Of a stretch of DNA of 64,000 bases, positions 34,245 through 43,112 are shown piece after piece. Every line of letters starts with the position of its first letter. The first letter of the stretch is position 1. Origin of the DNA: Terriglobia bacterium. GTDB lineage: Bacteria > Acidobacteriota > Terriglobia > Terriglobales > Acidobacteriaceae. The DNA lies in contig JAJPJE010000049.1 of the NCBI GenBank assembly GCA_021324365.1, forward strand, positions 1 through 64,000, read 5' to 3'. The notes beneath the pieces were generated by a model. It was not told the DNA's origin. It saw nothing but the letters and a program-made list of their open reading frames with translations, and searched no databases. A program made the position numbers and the translations under genes.

Positions 34245-34988
34245 ATGAGTCTTGCTTCGACACTTCGACCCGAGTCTTATGAGGAGTTTGCTTTTCTTTA
34301 CAGCCGCACCATGGCCGAGGATTTCTGCCGGCGAGCTTTCCCTCTCTACCGAGAACTACTGCATACGGATTTGCAACCGTGCTGCCGTATGCTGGACATC
34401 TGCTGTGGAAGTGGACAACTGGCAAGAGAATTCACTGCCTTCGGACACCGCGTTACCGGGTTCGATTCATCCCGCGAAATGATTCGCTTGGCGAGATCGG
34501 CTGCGCCGAGCGCTTCCTTTTTCGTCGGTGACGCGCGCAACTTTCATTTGACGCACAAGTTTTCGGCGGCGCTGTCGTCCTTCAACAGTCTCGCACATGC
34601 GACGCAAGTTGAAGATCTACTGAAAATCTTTGCCTGCACTCGTCAGGCTCTCGCGCCCGGGGCAGCATTCGTTTTCGACGTGTCGATGGAGGAAGCTTAC
34701 CGCTCGCGCTGGCACGGAACATTCTCACTGGCGGTTGAGGAATTCACATTTACCGTCGAACCGAGCTTCGATTCGCAAACCCGCATAGCGTGTAACAAGA
34801 TTCGGGTTTTCAACCGGAAAGCTGCCGGTTACGAGAACTGCTTCAGTATTTATCAGCGGTGTCATACAGAAAATGATCTGCGTGAAATGCTGCAGTTGGC
34901 ACGATTTCGCGAGGTCGAATCGTGGGAGGCGGAAGATCAACTCGGAATGGCAGACGAACGCGGACGCCGTTTCTTTCGCTGTCGTTGA
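34245..34988 (+). CDS. Class I SAM-dependent methyltransferase
   Basis: A 247-residue Rossmann methyltransferase with motif I MLDICCGSGQLAREF (about residues 50-64), the acidic end of beta-2 in VTGFDSSREM and the post-motif FFVGDARNFHL. It belongs to the broad Methyltransf_25 type; the methyl acceptor is unknown. It is transcribed divergently from the seven-haem cytochrome gene and shares an intergenic region containing a Crp/Fnr-type box. Confidence 0.82.
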   Translation: MSLASTLRPESYEEFAFLYSRTMAEDFCRRAFPLYRELLHTDLQPCCRMLDICCGSGQLAREFTAFGHRVTGFDSSREMIRLARSAAPSASFFVGDARNFHLTHKFSAALSSFNSLAHATQVEDLLKIFACTRQALAPGAAFVFDVSMEEAYRSRWHGTFSLAVEEFTFTVEPSFDSQTRIACNKIRVFNRKAAGYENCFSIYQRCHTENDLREMLQLARFREVESWEAEDQLGMADERGRRFFRCR

Positions 34989-35044
34989 ACGCGCATCTGC
35001 TCTGGTAATCCCGTTCGGAATCGTCAACTTGCAACTTCATCCCG

Positions 35045-35070
35045 TACAATCTCGCTGAATTCATTCAGCG
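35045..35070 (+). promoter_or_regulatory. Promoter -10 and operator-like palindrome of the DoxX gene
   Basis: TACAAT (35045-35050) is a good -10. Immediately downstream lies the palindrome CGCTGAAT-tc-ATTCAGCG (35053-35070), covering the expected transcription start and abutting the GGAGGA ribosome site. This is a typical repressor-operator position. Confidence 0.5.
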
Positions 35071-35083
35071 GAGGATCTTTTAC

Positions 35084-35488
35084 TTGAATCTGAGCTTTCT
35101 TGACCGCGTTCAGCCTTTGGCCTTTTTCATCTTGCGCTTCGTGCTCGGAATCATCATGCTGGTCCACGGCTATCACAAGGTATTCGGTGGGCTGCACCAT
35201 CACGCTCAATTCGTTGCCAGCATGGGAATGCCGGCGTGGCTTGGCTACGTCTCCGCATTCACGGAGTTCCTGGGCGGCATTGCGCTGATTGCAGGCGTTC
35301 TGACCCGGTTCGCAGCATTTGCGGTTTGTATCGACATGTGCGTCGCGATAGCAAAAGTTCACTGGTCGCACGGGTTAACCGGGCAGGGCGGATACGAGTT
35401 TCCCTTATCCCTCGCGGCAATTTCGTTTGCTCTGATCTTTACCGGCGCTGGCCCGATCTCGGTCGATTGGCTGATGGGAAGGAAATAA
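35084..35488 (+). CDS. DoxX family membrane protein
   Basis: A 134-residue, four-helix membrane protein with a TTG start eight bases after GGAGGA. DoxX motifs are visible: LRFVLGIIMLVHGYHKVFGG, FTEFLGGIALIAGVLTRFAA and GGYEFPLSLAAISFALIFTGAG. DoxX relatives serve in quinone-linked or redox processes in some bacteria, but most are uncharacterised. The gene is monocistronic and convergent with the E1 gene. Confidence 0.88.
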   Translation: MNLSFLDRVQPLAFFILRFVLGIIMLVHGYHKVFGGLHHHAQFVASMGMPAWLGYVSAFTEFLGGIALIAGVLTRFAAFAVCIDMCVAIAKVHWSHGLTGQGGYEFPLSLAAISFALIFTGAGPISVDWLMGRK

Positions 35489-35490
35489 AC

Positions 35491-35510
35491 GCGGACAGGG
35501 GGCTGTCCGC
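35491..35510. terminator. Hairpin between convergent DoxX and E1 genes
   Basis: Perfect stem GCGGACAG-gggg-CTGTCCGC in the 32-base gap between the two stop codons. It probably works in both directions, though T-tracts are weak. Confidence 0.5.
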
Positions 35511-35520
35511 GCCACTCAAC

Positions 35521-37722
35521 CTAGTATTCCGCGAGCTGCTTCATGGCGCGATATAGATCTTCGGGCTGGGGCAGGATCGCGTCTTCCAATACAGGCGCGT
35601 ATGCCACGAAAACGTCTTTTGCTGCGACCCGCTTGACCGGAGCATCCAGCGCGTCGAAGAGTTCGTCGGCGATGCGGGCGGCGATTTCGGCGCCGTACCC
35701 CCAGCTCATCATATCTTCGTGAGCCACTATCACGCGGTTAGTCTTGCGAATAGACGTGGCTATCGCATCCCAGTCGTACGGGTTCAATGTTCGAAGGTCG
35801 ATTAGTTCAACCTTCAAACCCGTTTCGCGCTCAAGCCGCTGGGCGGCCTGCAAACTTCGGGGGACGACCGCACCGTAGGTCACCAGGGTCAGATCGGACC
35901 CTTCCTGCACGATTCGCGCCTTTCCGAACGGAACCATGTAGTCAGGGCCGGGATATGGGGCGCGCCCATAGGTTTCACGGTACAGGCGCTTGTGCTCGAG
36001 GAAGAGCACCGGATCATCGCATCGGATAGCGGTGCGCAGCAAACCATTCGCGTCCAAAGCATTCGACGGGAATACAACGCGGGTCCCCGGCGTGTGGGTA
36101 AAGATGCTTTCGCCAGACTGCGAGTGATAGATCGATCCGCCCGTCAGGTAGCCGCCAATCGCCACGCGAATCACCATCGGGCAGGAGAACGCGTTGTTTG
36201 AGCGCCAGCGAATAATCGGCATCTCGTCGCGCATTTGCATCATGGCAGGCCAGATGTAATCGAAGAACTGGACTTCGACGACGGGTTTCAGACCGCGTGT
36301 GCCCATACCAATTGCATGGCCGACGATGCTGGCCTCAGCCAGCGGAGCATTAAAAACGCGATCTCCGCCGAATTCGCATTGCAGACCGCCGGTCAGCTTG
36401 AAGACGCCGCCTTTGCCTTTTACAAGCTTCTTTTCGAGATATTCTTCGCGGCTGCAGTCCGCCACGTCTTCGCCGAATATCACGATCCTTTCGTCGCGCT
36501 TCATCTCATCACGCAGGCATGCGTTGATGAGGTCGGCCATGGTCTTCTCGCCGCCCAACTTGCCGCGCTCCGGCTTGCCAAACTTCGGCTGTGTTTCGAA
36601 AACGGAAGAGGTTGGATCGACGACATCCGAGTAGACGTACTTCATGACGCTGTCTACCGGAGGTGCTGGTGCGGCAAGTGCGCGGTCTGCGGCTTCTTGA
36701 ACTTCGTGCTCGATTTCCTTCTCGATCCGGTTGATCGCTTCCTCATCCACGATGCCTTCCCGGAGAAGGAACATCTGGAAGCGCGGAATCGGATCGCGCT
36801 GCATTTCTGCCTTGCGTTCCTCTTCCGAGCGATAGAGCTTCTCGTCATCAGAAAGCGAATGCGAATAAGGACGAATCACATGGCCGTGCACAAATGCAGG
36901 GCCATGACCTGCGCGCACGTATTCGACAGCTTCCTTTAGGGCAGCATAACTGGCTAGAACATCGCAGCCGTCGACCTCAGCAAAATGAAAATTGGGGAAG
37001 TTCGCCACCAGCCGCGAGATATTTCCACCCGGCGTCTGGACCTCAACCGGGACCGAAATGGCGTACTCGTTATCTTCACAAACAAAGAGCACTGGCAACT
37101 TCTTTGCCGACGCCGCGCTCATCGATTCCCAGAACTCGCCTTCGCTAGTCGCGCCATCGCCGGTCGACACATAGGTAATTTCGTCGCCGTGGAAGACAAC
37201 ATCCTTGAATTCGCTGTAGTCGCCCTCGCGCTTCTGCGCCGCTTGCGGACGACGTGCGAAATACCTGCCTGCCTCGGCACAGCCGATAGCCTGCACGAAC
37301 TGAGTTCCCGTCGGCGAAGACTGGGTAACGATGTTCAGCTTCCTGCTTCCCCAGTGTGACGGCATCTGTCGGGCGCCGGAATTTGGATCCGGAGCCGCAC
37401 CCACTGCGCTCATCAACATATCTTCCGGGGTCATGCCCAGGGCCAGGCAGAGGGTGCGATCGCGATAGTAGGGGTAAAACCAGTCGTAGCCGGGTTTTAG
37501 CAGAATTCCAGCGGCAACCAGCAAGGCCTCGTGCCCGGCGCCGGAAATCTGGAAGAAGACGCGTTGTTGCCGCTTTAGCAGGATTTCCCGGTCATCGATA
37601 CACCGGGAAAGGTACATCAGGCGATAGATATGAATGAGTTGTTCCGGCGTGAGTCCCTCGTAGGTCTTTGCCGGCAGGTCTGCCACTGCGGCCGCCTTAG
37701 GCCGTGTCTTCATCGTCGCCAT
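35521..37722 (-). CDS. Fused alpha-beta E1 component of a 2-oxo acid dehydrogenase
   Basis: A 733-residue thiamine-diphosphate enzyme. The N-terminal alpha part (about residues 1-365) has [17 protein letters not shown] and the ThDP/Mg motif [31 protein letters not shown]. The C-terminal beta part (about 385-733) has [49 protein letters not shown] and [13 protein letters not shown]. The order and motifs match branched-chain or pyruvate E1 enzymes of the two-subunit type, fused here into one chain. E2 and E3 genes are not in the window. The start ATG has AAGGGAG upstream. Confidence 0.9.
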   Translation of the reverse strand: MATMKTRPKAAAVADLPAKTYEGLTPEQLIHIYRLMYLSRCIDDREILLKRQQRVFFQISGAGHEALLVAAGILLKPGYDWFYPYYRDRTLCLALGMTPEDMLMSAVGAAPDPNSGARQMPSHWGSRKLNIVTQSSPTGTQFVQAIGCAEAGRYFARRPQAAQKREGDYSEFKDVVFHGDEITYVSTGDGATSEGEFWESMSAASAKKLPVLFVCEDNEYAISVPVEVQTPGGNISRLVANFPNFHFAEVDGCDVLASYAALKEAVEYVRAGHGPAFVHGHVIRPYSHSLSDDEKLYRSEEERKAEMQRDPIPRFQMFLLREGIVDEEAINRIEKEIEHEVQEAADRALAAPAPPVDSVMKYVYSDVVDPTSSVFETQPKFGKPERGKLGGEKTMADLINACLRDEMKRDERIVIFGEDVADCSREEYLEKKLVKGKGGVFKLTGGLQCEFGGDRVFNAPLAEASIVGHAIGMGTRGLKPVVEVQFFDYIWPAMMQMRDEMPIIRWRSNNAFSCPMVIRVAIGGYLTGGSIYHSQSGESIFTHTPGTRVVFPSNALDANGLLRTAIRCDDPVLFLEHKRLYRETYGRAPYPGPDYMVPFGKARIVQEGSDLTLVTYGAVVPRSLQAAQRLERETGLKVELIDLRTLNPYDWDAIATSIRKTNRVIVAHEDMMSWGYGAEIAARIADELFDALDAPVKRVAAKDVFVAYAPVLEDAILPQPEDLYRAMKQLAEY

Positions 37723-37930
37723 CAGAACTCCCTTTCATATCGACCTACGAAACCGCGCAACGAACTACGCCTAACGTATTCGCTGCGGATGGCTGGCAAG
37801 GGACTTCGCTATCTCGCTGCTTGTCTAGGGCATACCCCTTGCTCGTAGATTGTAACCGACCTCACCAAATGCCTGTCCAGCATTCCGACGCAAGGGTGCT
37901 TACCGCGGTTTACCCGGTAAAATAGAGCTA

Positions 37931-38653
37931 ATGATCCGTACGAACCGCCCCATTCCAGTCGACAAGATCCGTCTTCTGATTTTCGATCTCGACGGCACCC
38001 TGATCGACTCCCGCCTGGACCTGACCAACTCCATTAATGCCATGCTCCGGCACTTCCACCGGCCTGGGTTGCCGGAGGAAGTGATCTCGACCTACATTGG
38101 CGATGGCGCTCCTATGCTGGTTCGGCGCGCACTGGGAGATCCTGACGACCAGGCATTCTTCAATGAAGCCCTGCTCTATTTCCTGGCGTATTACCGTGAA
38201 CACAAGCTGGACAACACCTACGTGTATCCGGGAATTCACGAGTCCCTCTCGGCTATCCGGAACTCGCGGAATGGCAGTCCGATGCAGATGGCGGTTCTCA
38301 CGAACAAGCCGGTGGTGCCGTCCAAGGCGATAGTTGAAGGCTTGGACCTGAATCCATTCTTCTTCCAGGTATATGGGGGCAACAGCTTTGAAACGAAGAA
38401 ACCGGATCCGCTTGGGGCGCGTACCCTGTTGCACGAGGCTGGTGTGAATCCGGAGCAGGCGGTGATGATCGGGGATTCGGCTAACGATGTCCTGACGGGT
38501 CGCAACAGCGGCATGTGGACCGTAGGCCTGACCTACGGTCTGGCACCGCACTCGCTTCAGGAGGCACCTCCTGACGTTCTGATCGACCATCCACAGGAGT
38601 TGCAGGAGTTGTTTGTGCCGGTTGCATCGAATCAGCCGCCTTGTTCGGCATGA
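37931..38653 (+). CDS. gph: HAD-family phosphoglycolate phosphatase-like hydrolase
   Basis: A 240-residue HAD phosphatase with the nucleophile motif LLIFDLDGTLIDSRLDLT, motif II VLTNKP, motif III lysine in FETKKPDP and motif IV MIGDSANDV. The pattern with a helical cap is typical of Gph, which hydrolyses 2-phosphoglycolate; substrate specificity is not provable from sequence. TAAAAT at 37918-37923 lies so close to the ATG that the transcript may be nearly leaderless. Confidence 0.88.
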   Translation: MIRTNRPIPVDKIRLLIFDLDGTLIDSRLDLTNSINAMLRHFHRPGLPEEVISTYIGDGAPMLVRRALGDPDDQAFFNEALLYFLAYYREHKLDNTYVYPGIHESLSAIRNSRNGSPMQMAVLTNKPVVPSKAIVEGLDLNPFFFQVYGGNSFETKKPDPLGARTLLHEAGVNPEQAVMIGDSANDVLTGRNSGMWTVGLTYGLAPHSLQEAPPDVLIDHPQELQELFVPVASNQPPCSA

Positions 38654-38659
38654 AACAGA

Positions 38660-38690
38660 AAACCCCAGCGCCTTTCAGCAGCTGGGGCTC
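38660..38690. terminator. Bidirectional terminator between gph and the HD-GYP gene
   Basis: CCCCAGC (38663-38669) pairs with GCTGGGG (38681-38687). The minus strand tail is TTTTCTGTTT and the plus strand tail is CTCTTACTT. Confidence 0.7.
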
Positions 38691-38712
38691 TTACTTCGGC
38701 CTGTTCAACTGG

Positions 38713-39756
38713 TTAGATTACGACTTCCGGGATCTCCATCTCGCGCCGCTGGAAGGCGCTGGCAAACGCATTCACGACGCGGGGATCAAAATCGCTTCCG
38801 GCGCCCTTGACGATGATTTCCTTCGCATCGAAAGGCGACATGGCTTTGCGATAAGGACGATCACTGGTCAGCGAATCGTACACATCGGCAACAGTTAAGA
38901 TACGCGCTTCCAGTGGAATCTCCTCGCCCACCCTGGGGGTATATCCACTGCCGTCGAACTTGTCATGATGCGCGAGGATGATTGGCAGTACTCGGCGCAG
39001 TGACCCACCAACCGGAGAAAGCATCGCTACTCCTGTGCTGACGTGTTGCTGCATTTGCTCGAATTCCGCCTTGGTCAGGCGAGCGGCCTTGTAGAGAATC
39101 TCGCGGCTCACATCCAGCTTGCCGATATCATGCAACAAGGCGGCAGCGCAAATGTCTTCGATCGTTTCCGAGTTCATGCCCATCTCGCGGGCAATGCGGC
39201 AGGCGTAGACGGAAACACGATACGAGTGGTTCTGCGTGTATTTATCCTTCGAGATGAATTGCTGCAGGATCATCAGGATGCCGTTATAGGTTTCCCGCAG
39301 CTCGGCCATGTGCTTCTGCTTGTGCTCGTAGAGCGTGCCCATGGTGTAAGCGGTGATCACCAGAATTCCGCCCCATACGGTCACATCGAACCAGCGATCC
39401 TCGACGGGCAGTTGAGTGGGCAACTGGCGGCCCATCATATGTGGGTTGTAGTACATCACCAGGCCGACCAGAAAGATGCTTCCGAACGCGGTTAGAACCG
39501 CGTGGCGCCGCCCAAAGTAATACGCTGACAGCAGCGTCGGGAAGGTGTACAGGCCCAACACCATCTTTTGCGAATCGATTGCAAAGTTCAGAATCGCAGC
39601 GATCCCAAACATCGTCAGCAAGAGCCACAGTTCACGATTGGCATCCATCAACTGCTTGAGGCCGGCGCTCTTGATTTTCGCCAGCAATGAAAGACCGGGT
39701 GCAGTATCAGCGTTTTCGACTTTCATGCCGCCGTGAGGAATTACGCTCGAAGACAT
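38713..39756 (-). CDS. Membrane-anchored HD-GYP domain protein
   Basis: About 347 residues from the ATG at 39756; the frame is open to 39831 and an ATG at 39726 is also possible. The N-terminal part has four hydrophobic segments forming a membrane sensor (LWLLLTMFGIAAILNFAI, LGLYTFPTLLSAYYFG, VLTAFGSIFLVGLVMYY and a further helix). The cytoplasmic part is an HD-GYP phosphodiesterase domain with AALLHDIGKLD and ILAHHDKFDGSGYTPRVGEEIP. The signature GYP is GYT here. Such domains hydrolyse cyclic di-GMP. Confidence 0.85.
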   Translation of the reverse strand: MSSSVIPHGGMKVENADTAPGLSLLAKIKSAGLKQLMDANRELWLLLTMFGIAAILNFAIDSQKMVLGLYTFPTLLSAYYFGRRHAVLTAFGSIFLVGLVMYYNPHMMGRQLPTQLPVEDRWFDVTVWGGILVITAYTMGTLYEHKQKHMAELRETYNGILMILQQFISKDKYTQNHSYRVSVYACRIAREMGMNSETIEDICAAALLHDIGKLDVSREILYKAARLTKAEFEQMQQHVSTGVAMLSPVGGSLRRVLPIILAHHDKFDGSGYTPRVGEEIPLEARILTVADVYDSLTSDRPYRKAMSPFDAKEIIVKGAGSDFDPRVVNAFASAFQRREMEIPEVVI

Positions 39757-39891
39757 AGCCGTTGTCCAGAATCTGCAATGGGCGCACTTGGCCCGCTCGG
39801 GAGACTGTATTCCGGATGGAGCAGTCAACAACAGGTTACGAAGGTACTTTAGGGAAGGCTGTGCCCTGTCCCAGGGTCATTTGAACAAATA

Positions 39892-39909
39892 GGCGCTGGA
39901 AACAGCGCC
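39892..39909 (-). terminator. GNRA-type hairpin after xerC
   Basis: GGCGCTG-gaaa-CAGCGCC, followed on the minus strand by TATTTGTTC, just past the xerC stop at 39919. Confidence 0.6.
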
Positions 39910-39918
39910 CTCGGCGGG

Positions 39919-40869
39919 CTATTTCGCCCGTGGATGGGTTTTATCGTAGACCTCTACGACGTGCCTCATCGAGAGTTGCGTATACCGTTGGGTCGTCGAA
40001 AGCCGCTCATGGCCAAGCATTTCCTGAATCGCGCGCAGATCGGCCCCCTCTTCCAGCAGATGGGTGCCAAATGCATGGCGGAAGGTATGGGGATGAACAT
40101 CGGGTGACAGCCCTTTAGACACGGCGATTTGCTTTACGATTCGGCCCACGCTGCGGGTCGTAAGGCGCTGGCCTCGTAAGTTGATGATGAGCGCTGGGCT
40201 GGAACACTTCCTCCCGGCCAGCAGCTCTTTGCGTTTTGGAAGATACCGGCTAATGGCTTCGGCGGCAGCATCACCGAGGGGAACCATCCTCTCCTTCTTG
40301 CCTTTCCCGCGAACCAGTATGGTTTCATTCGACCAGTGAATGTCGTCGACGTTGATCCCGATGAGCTCTGAATTGCGCACGCCGCATCCGTATAACAGCT
40401 CCAAAATCATCGTGTCGCGCTCGGGAAACGCGGCGTTGTCTGCCAGATCGCCATCAAGCACGTTGTTCACTTCTTCGATTGTGGGCACGCGCGGTAGTTT
40501 TTTGGGGAGTTTCGGGGCGGAGACCAGTGCCGCAGGATTGTGCCTCACCTTGCCTTCGTGCGATAGCCATTTGTACAGCGAACGCACCGCAGCCAGATGC
40601 CGTGCGACCGAGGTCTTTCCCAGGCCCCGATCGTATAAATGCGAGAGGAATCCGCGGATGCGTACATGATCGAGTTGATCGGGACGATCAATTGGGCCGA
40701 TGTAGTGGACGAACTCGGCAAGATCTTTTCCGTAGGCAAGCGTGGTGTTCGGAGAAGCATTTCGTTGCCGCAAGCTATCAAGGAAGTGCGTTACGGCTTT
40801 TTGCATGGGACCGGGTTTCCTATGCGCCATTCGAGCTGTATCGCCCTTTCGGGTCTCATGGATTTTCAT
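39919..40869 (-). CDS. xerC: Tyrosine recombinase XerC-like
   Basis: A 316-residue site-specific recombinase. The SAM-like N-terminal domain is followed by the catalytic domain with all six residues: Arg in CGVRNSELIG, Lys in VRGKGKKERMVPL, HTFRH, LGHE and the nucleophile Tyr in TTQRYTQLSMRH. It is encoded 46 bp after a second Xer recombinase, so the two chromosome-dimer-resolution partners are adjacent. Later in-frame ATGs at 40830 and 40806 exist; no ribosome site clearly decides. No dif-like site was recognised nearby. Confidence 0.88.
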   Translation of the reverse strand: MKIHETRKGDTARMAHRKPGPMQKAVTHFLDSLRQRNASPNTTLAYGKDLAEFVHYIGPIDRPDQLDHVRIRGFLSHLYDRGLGKTSVARHLAAVRSLYKWLSHEGKVRHNPAALVSAPKLPKKLPRVPTIEEVNNVLDGDLADNAAFPERDTMILELLYGCGVRNSELIGINVDDIHWSNETILVRGKGKKERMVPLGDAAAEAISRYLPKRKELLAGRKCSSPALIINLRGQRLTTRSVGRIVKQIAVSKGLSPDVHPHTFRHAFGTHLLEEGADLRAIQEMLGHERLSTTQRYTQLSMRHVVEVYDKTHPRAK

Positions 40870-40907
40870 TTCAGGTTACCTACCGCTTGCACGATGAGCT
40901 TTCGACG

Positions 40908-40935
40908 ACTAACCACTACCCACTAACCACTTTTT
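40908..40935. repeat. Heptamer array in the xerD-xerC gap
   Basis: Contiguous heptamers ACTAACC, ACTACCC, ACTAACC, ACTTTTT (40908-40935) spanning the end of xerD and the spacer before xerC. Confidence 0.45.
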
Positions 40936-41842
40936 TTCCCCGCGGATGGAACTTCTTATGTACTCCCTTCAAACGATCCAGAGCCAGATGCGTATAGACC
41001 TGGGTCGTCGAGATGTCGGCATGGCCGAGGATTGTCTGGACCGTCCTGAGATCGGCGCCATTTTCCACCATGTGCGTAGCGCAACTGTGGCGCAACATAT
41101 GCGGGCTGGCGTGCCTGGCTGTTCCCTGCGCCGCCCCCTGAACGACCTGCCAGACGCGCTGTCGAGACAGGCGTTTGGCGCCACGTGCTATGAAGAGTTG
41201 CGCGACATTCATATTTCCCGCAAGTACCGGGCGCCACTCCTTCAAGTACCGGGTCAGCGCCTTCTGCGCCGGAATACCCAGTGGTACCACGCGGTCCTTG
41301 TCTGCTTTGCCACGCACTACGGCGTAGCCCAATTCAAGTTTCAGATCTTCGATATTGACATTCACTATTTCCGAGACACGCAGGCCGCCCGCGTACATCA
41401 TCTCCAGCATCGCCCGATCTCGTGCGGCAATTCCAAGAGCGATCTTTTGTTCCGCCACGGGGCGCTCCACCCGCACCACGTGCTCAGCTTCGGAACGCGA
41501 CAGGGCCTTCGGTAGTACCTTCCACTGCTTTGGAGTGTCGACATTCAGGGTTGGATCTTCCTTGATGTGGCGGTCCAGCAGCAGGTACCTATAAAAATGC
41601 CGCAGTGCCGAGAGTTTGCGAGCCACCGACCGCCCATCGACTTCGTTCGAGAGCAGCGAGTCCAGAAACTTTTTCACATCTTCGCGCCGGACGTGCAACA
41701 GATCCCGTTTCGCTAGAAAGCCCCCAAACTGGCGCAGGTCGCGCAGGTAGGCTTCCACGCTCAATTTCGCGAGCCCCTTTTCGACTTTGAGATAGTCGAC
41801 AAAGGACACGAGCAGCCGCTCGTTTTGCTCTGCAATGCTCAC
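40916..41842 (-). CDS. xerD: Tyrosine recombinase XerD-like
   Basis: A 308-residue recombinase with GTG start. The catalytic residues are visible: Arg in GGLRVSEIV, Lys in VRGKADKDRVVPLG, HMLRH, LGHA and Tyr in TTQVYTHLALDR. It is the upstream partner of the xerC-like gene. XerC/XerD heterotetramers resolve chromosome dimers at dif. The assignment of C versus D between the two genes is by general resemblance and could be reversed. Confidence 0.88.
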   Translation of the reverse strand: MSIAEQNERLLVSFVDYLKVEKGLAKLSVEAYLRDLRQFGGFLAKRDLLHVRREDVKKFLDSLLSNEVDGRSVARKLSALRHFYRYLLLDRHIKEDPTLNVDTPKQWKVLPKALSRSEAEHVVRVERPVAEQKIALGIAARDRAMLEMMYAGGLRVSEIVNVNIEDLKLELGYAVVRGKADKDRVVPLGIPAQKALTRYLKEWRPVLAGNMNVAQLFIARGAKRLSRQRVWQVVQGAAQGTARHASPHMLRHSCATHMVENGADLRTVQTILGHADISTTQVYTHLALDRLKGVHKKFHPRGKKVVSG

Positions 41843-41942
41843 CCTGTGAGGATAAGCGCGTTATCGGACCTTGAGATTATCCAGACGGGTGCGGGGCGGC
41901 CTCAGATAGCTCGCGACCACACCCGTGTTCGATTGGATTCAC

Positions 41943-42269
41943 CTATGCCGCGGCGGCCCGCCCTGCCGAAATATTGTGAACGGTCGAATTGTCCACTTCC
42001 AAGGTACTGACGGAAGCCTCGCCGTTCATCATCGGCATCAGTTTCGTAGCTACTTCTTTGAACAGGCCTCCGTCGTAGCGCTCCACATCGGCTCGAGTCT
42101 GCCAAAGCGTCATGCAGACGTAGTGTCCATCGGCGGCATCAACTGATTCGATTGCGTCTACAAAGCCAGGCTGTTGTTTGATTTGCGGCAGCAGCTCTGA
42201 GCTCACGATTTCGCGAAACTCGCGCACATGGCCTGGCTGAATCTTGCAGTCAATGATTCGGGATAGCAT
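41943..42269 (-). CDS. Antibiotic biosynthesis monooxygenase (ABM) domain protein
   Basis: A 108-residue single-domain protein of the dimeric alpha-beta-barrel ABM family. The pattern is IIDCKIQPGHVREFREIVSSELLPQIKQQPGFVDAIES, followed by YVCMTLWQTRADVERYDGG. Family members include cofactor-free monooxygenases and haem-degrading enzymes, but many are uncharacterised. A good ribosome site (AAGGGGGA) precedes the ATG. Confidence 0.8.
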   Translation of the reverse strand: MLSRIIDCKIQPGHVREFREIVSSELLPQIKQQPGFVDAIESVDAADGHYVCMTLWQTRADVERYDGGLFKEVATKLMPMMNGEASVSTLEVDNSTVHNISAGRAAAA

Positions 42270-42362
42270 GGTCGTCCCCCTTCCAGGAGATAGTCGGAAA
42301 CGGGCCCTTGGGAGAGGGATATTAGCGCAAAAACTCGGCCACGTCGAACGACCTTTCTTCGT

Positions 42363-43109
42363 TCAATCAAGTCTTACCGCGTCCAACACTTCTTTGGCCC
42401 AGACCGCACTCTTCGGATCTTCTTCATGCTTGAAGAACGCAAAGACTTCCCTGTCAGCACCCAGTTCGCGCAGATGCGCGGCAATTTTTCTTCGTTCTTC
42501 AGGTGAATATTCCGGCTTGCGAAAGCGGAAGTAGATGAAGTCGGCGGTCATCACTTCCGGCGTTTGCAGTTCCTCGTTTTCCGCAATACAGAGTGCCGCA
42601 TTGCGTTCCCGCAACGCTGCGTAGACTTCTTCGTTCAACCAGGAACTATGGCGAAACTCAAACGCGCAACGCACCGCGCGGGGCCAGATCATCAGAAACT
42701 CGCGAAGCAACCCGAGGTCTCCCTTCAGATTTGGCGGCAATTGAATTAGCACAGGACCGAGGCGCTTTGCCGTAAACAGAGGCTCGATTGAACTGGCGAA
42801 GAACTTCACCGACTCTTCCGCATTTTTCAGCCGTTTGAAATGGGTAATCTGCTGGTGCGCTTTCACCGCGAACAGGAAATGGTCAGGGGTCTGCTGCATC
42901 CAGTCACCTACGGTTTTCGCCTTCAGCATCTGCCGGAACGAGAAATTTACTTCCACACTGTTGAAGACACCCGCATAGTAGGGCAAGAACTTCTTCTGCG
43001 GGACTTCCTTGGGATAAAAATCAGGCTTCCAGCTAGGATATCCCCAGCCTGACGTGCCTACGTGAACTCGTGGCGCCGTGGTTGCCTTCGAACCTGCTTC
43101 CAGTGCCAT
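42363..43109 (-). CDS. DUF72 family protein
   Basis: A 248-residue TIM-barrel-like DUF72 protein. Family hallmarks are VHVGTSGWGYPSWKPDFYP at the N-terminus, YAGVFNSVEVNFSFRQM, FLFAVKAHQQITH and CAFEFRHSSWLNEEV. The function is unknown. It begins three bases after the stop of the LigD polymerase gene on the same strand, so it is probably cotranscribed with it. Confidence 0.88.
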   Translation of the reverse strand: MALEAGSKATTAPRVHVGTSGWGYPSWKPDFYPKEVPQKKFLPYYAGVFNSVEVNFSFRQMLKAKTVGDWMQQTPDHFLFAVKAHQQITHFKRLKNAEESVKFFASSIEPLFTAKRLGPVLIQLPPNLKGDLGLLREFLMIWPRAVRCAFEFRHSSWLNEEVYAALRERNAALCIAENEELQTPEVMTADFIYFRFRKPEYSPEERRKIAAHLRELGADREVFAFFKHEEDPKSAVWAKEVLDAVRLD

Positions 43110-43112
43110 ACG

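Noticed and set aside
39919-41842. Tandem tyrosine recombinases as an integron or integrative element
   Set aside because: Both are of Xer length and type, no att repeats or cargo flank them, and neighbours are ordinary chromosomal genes.
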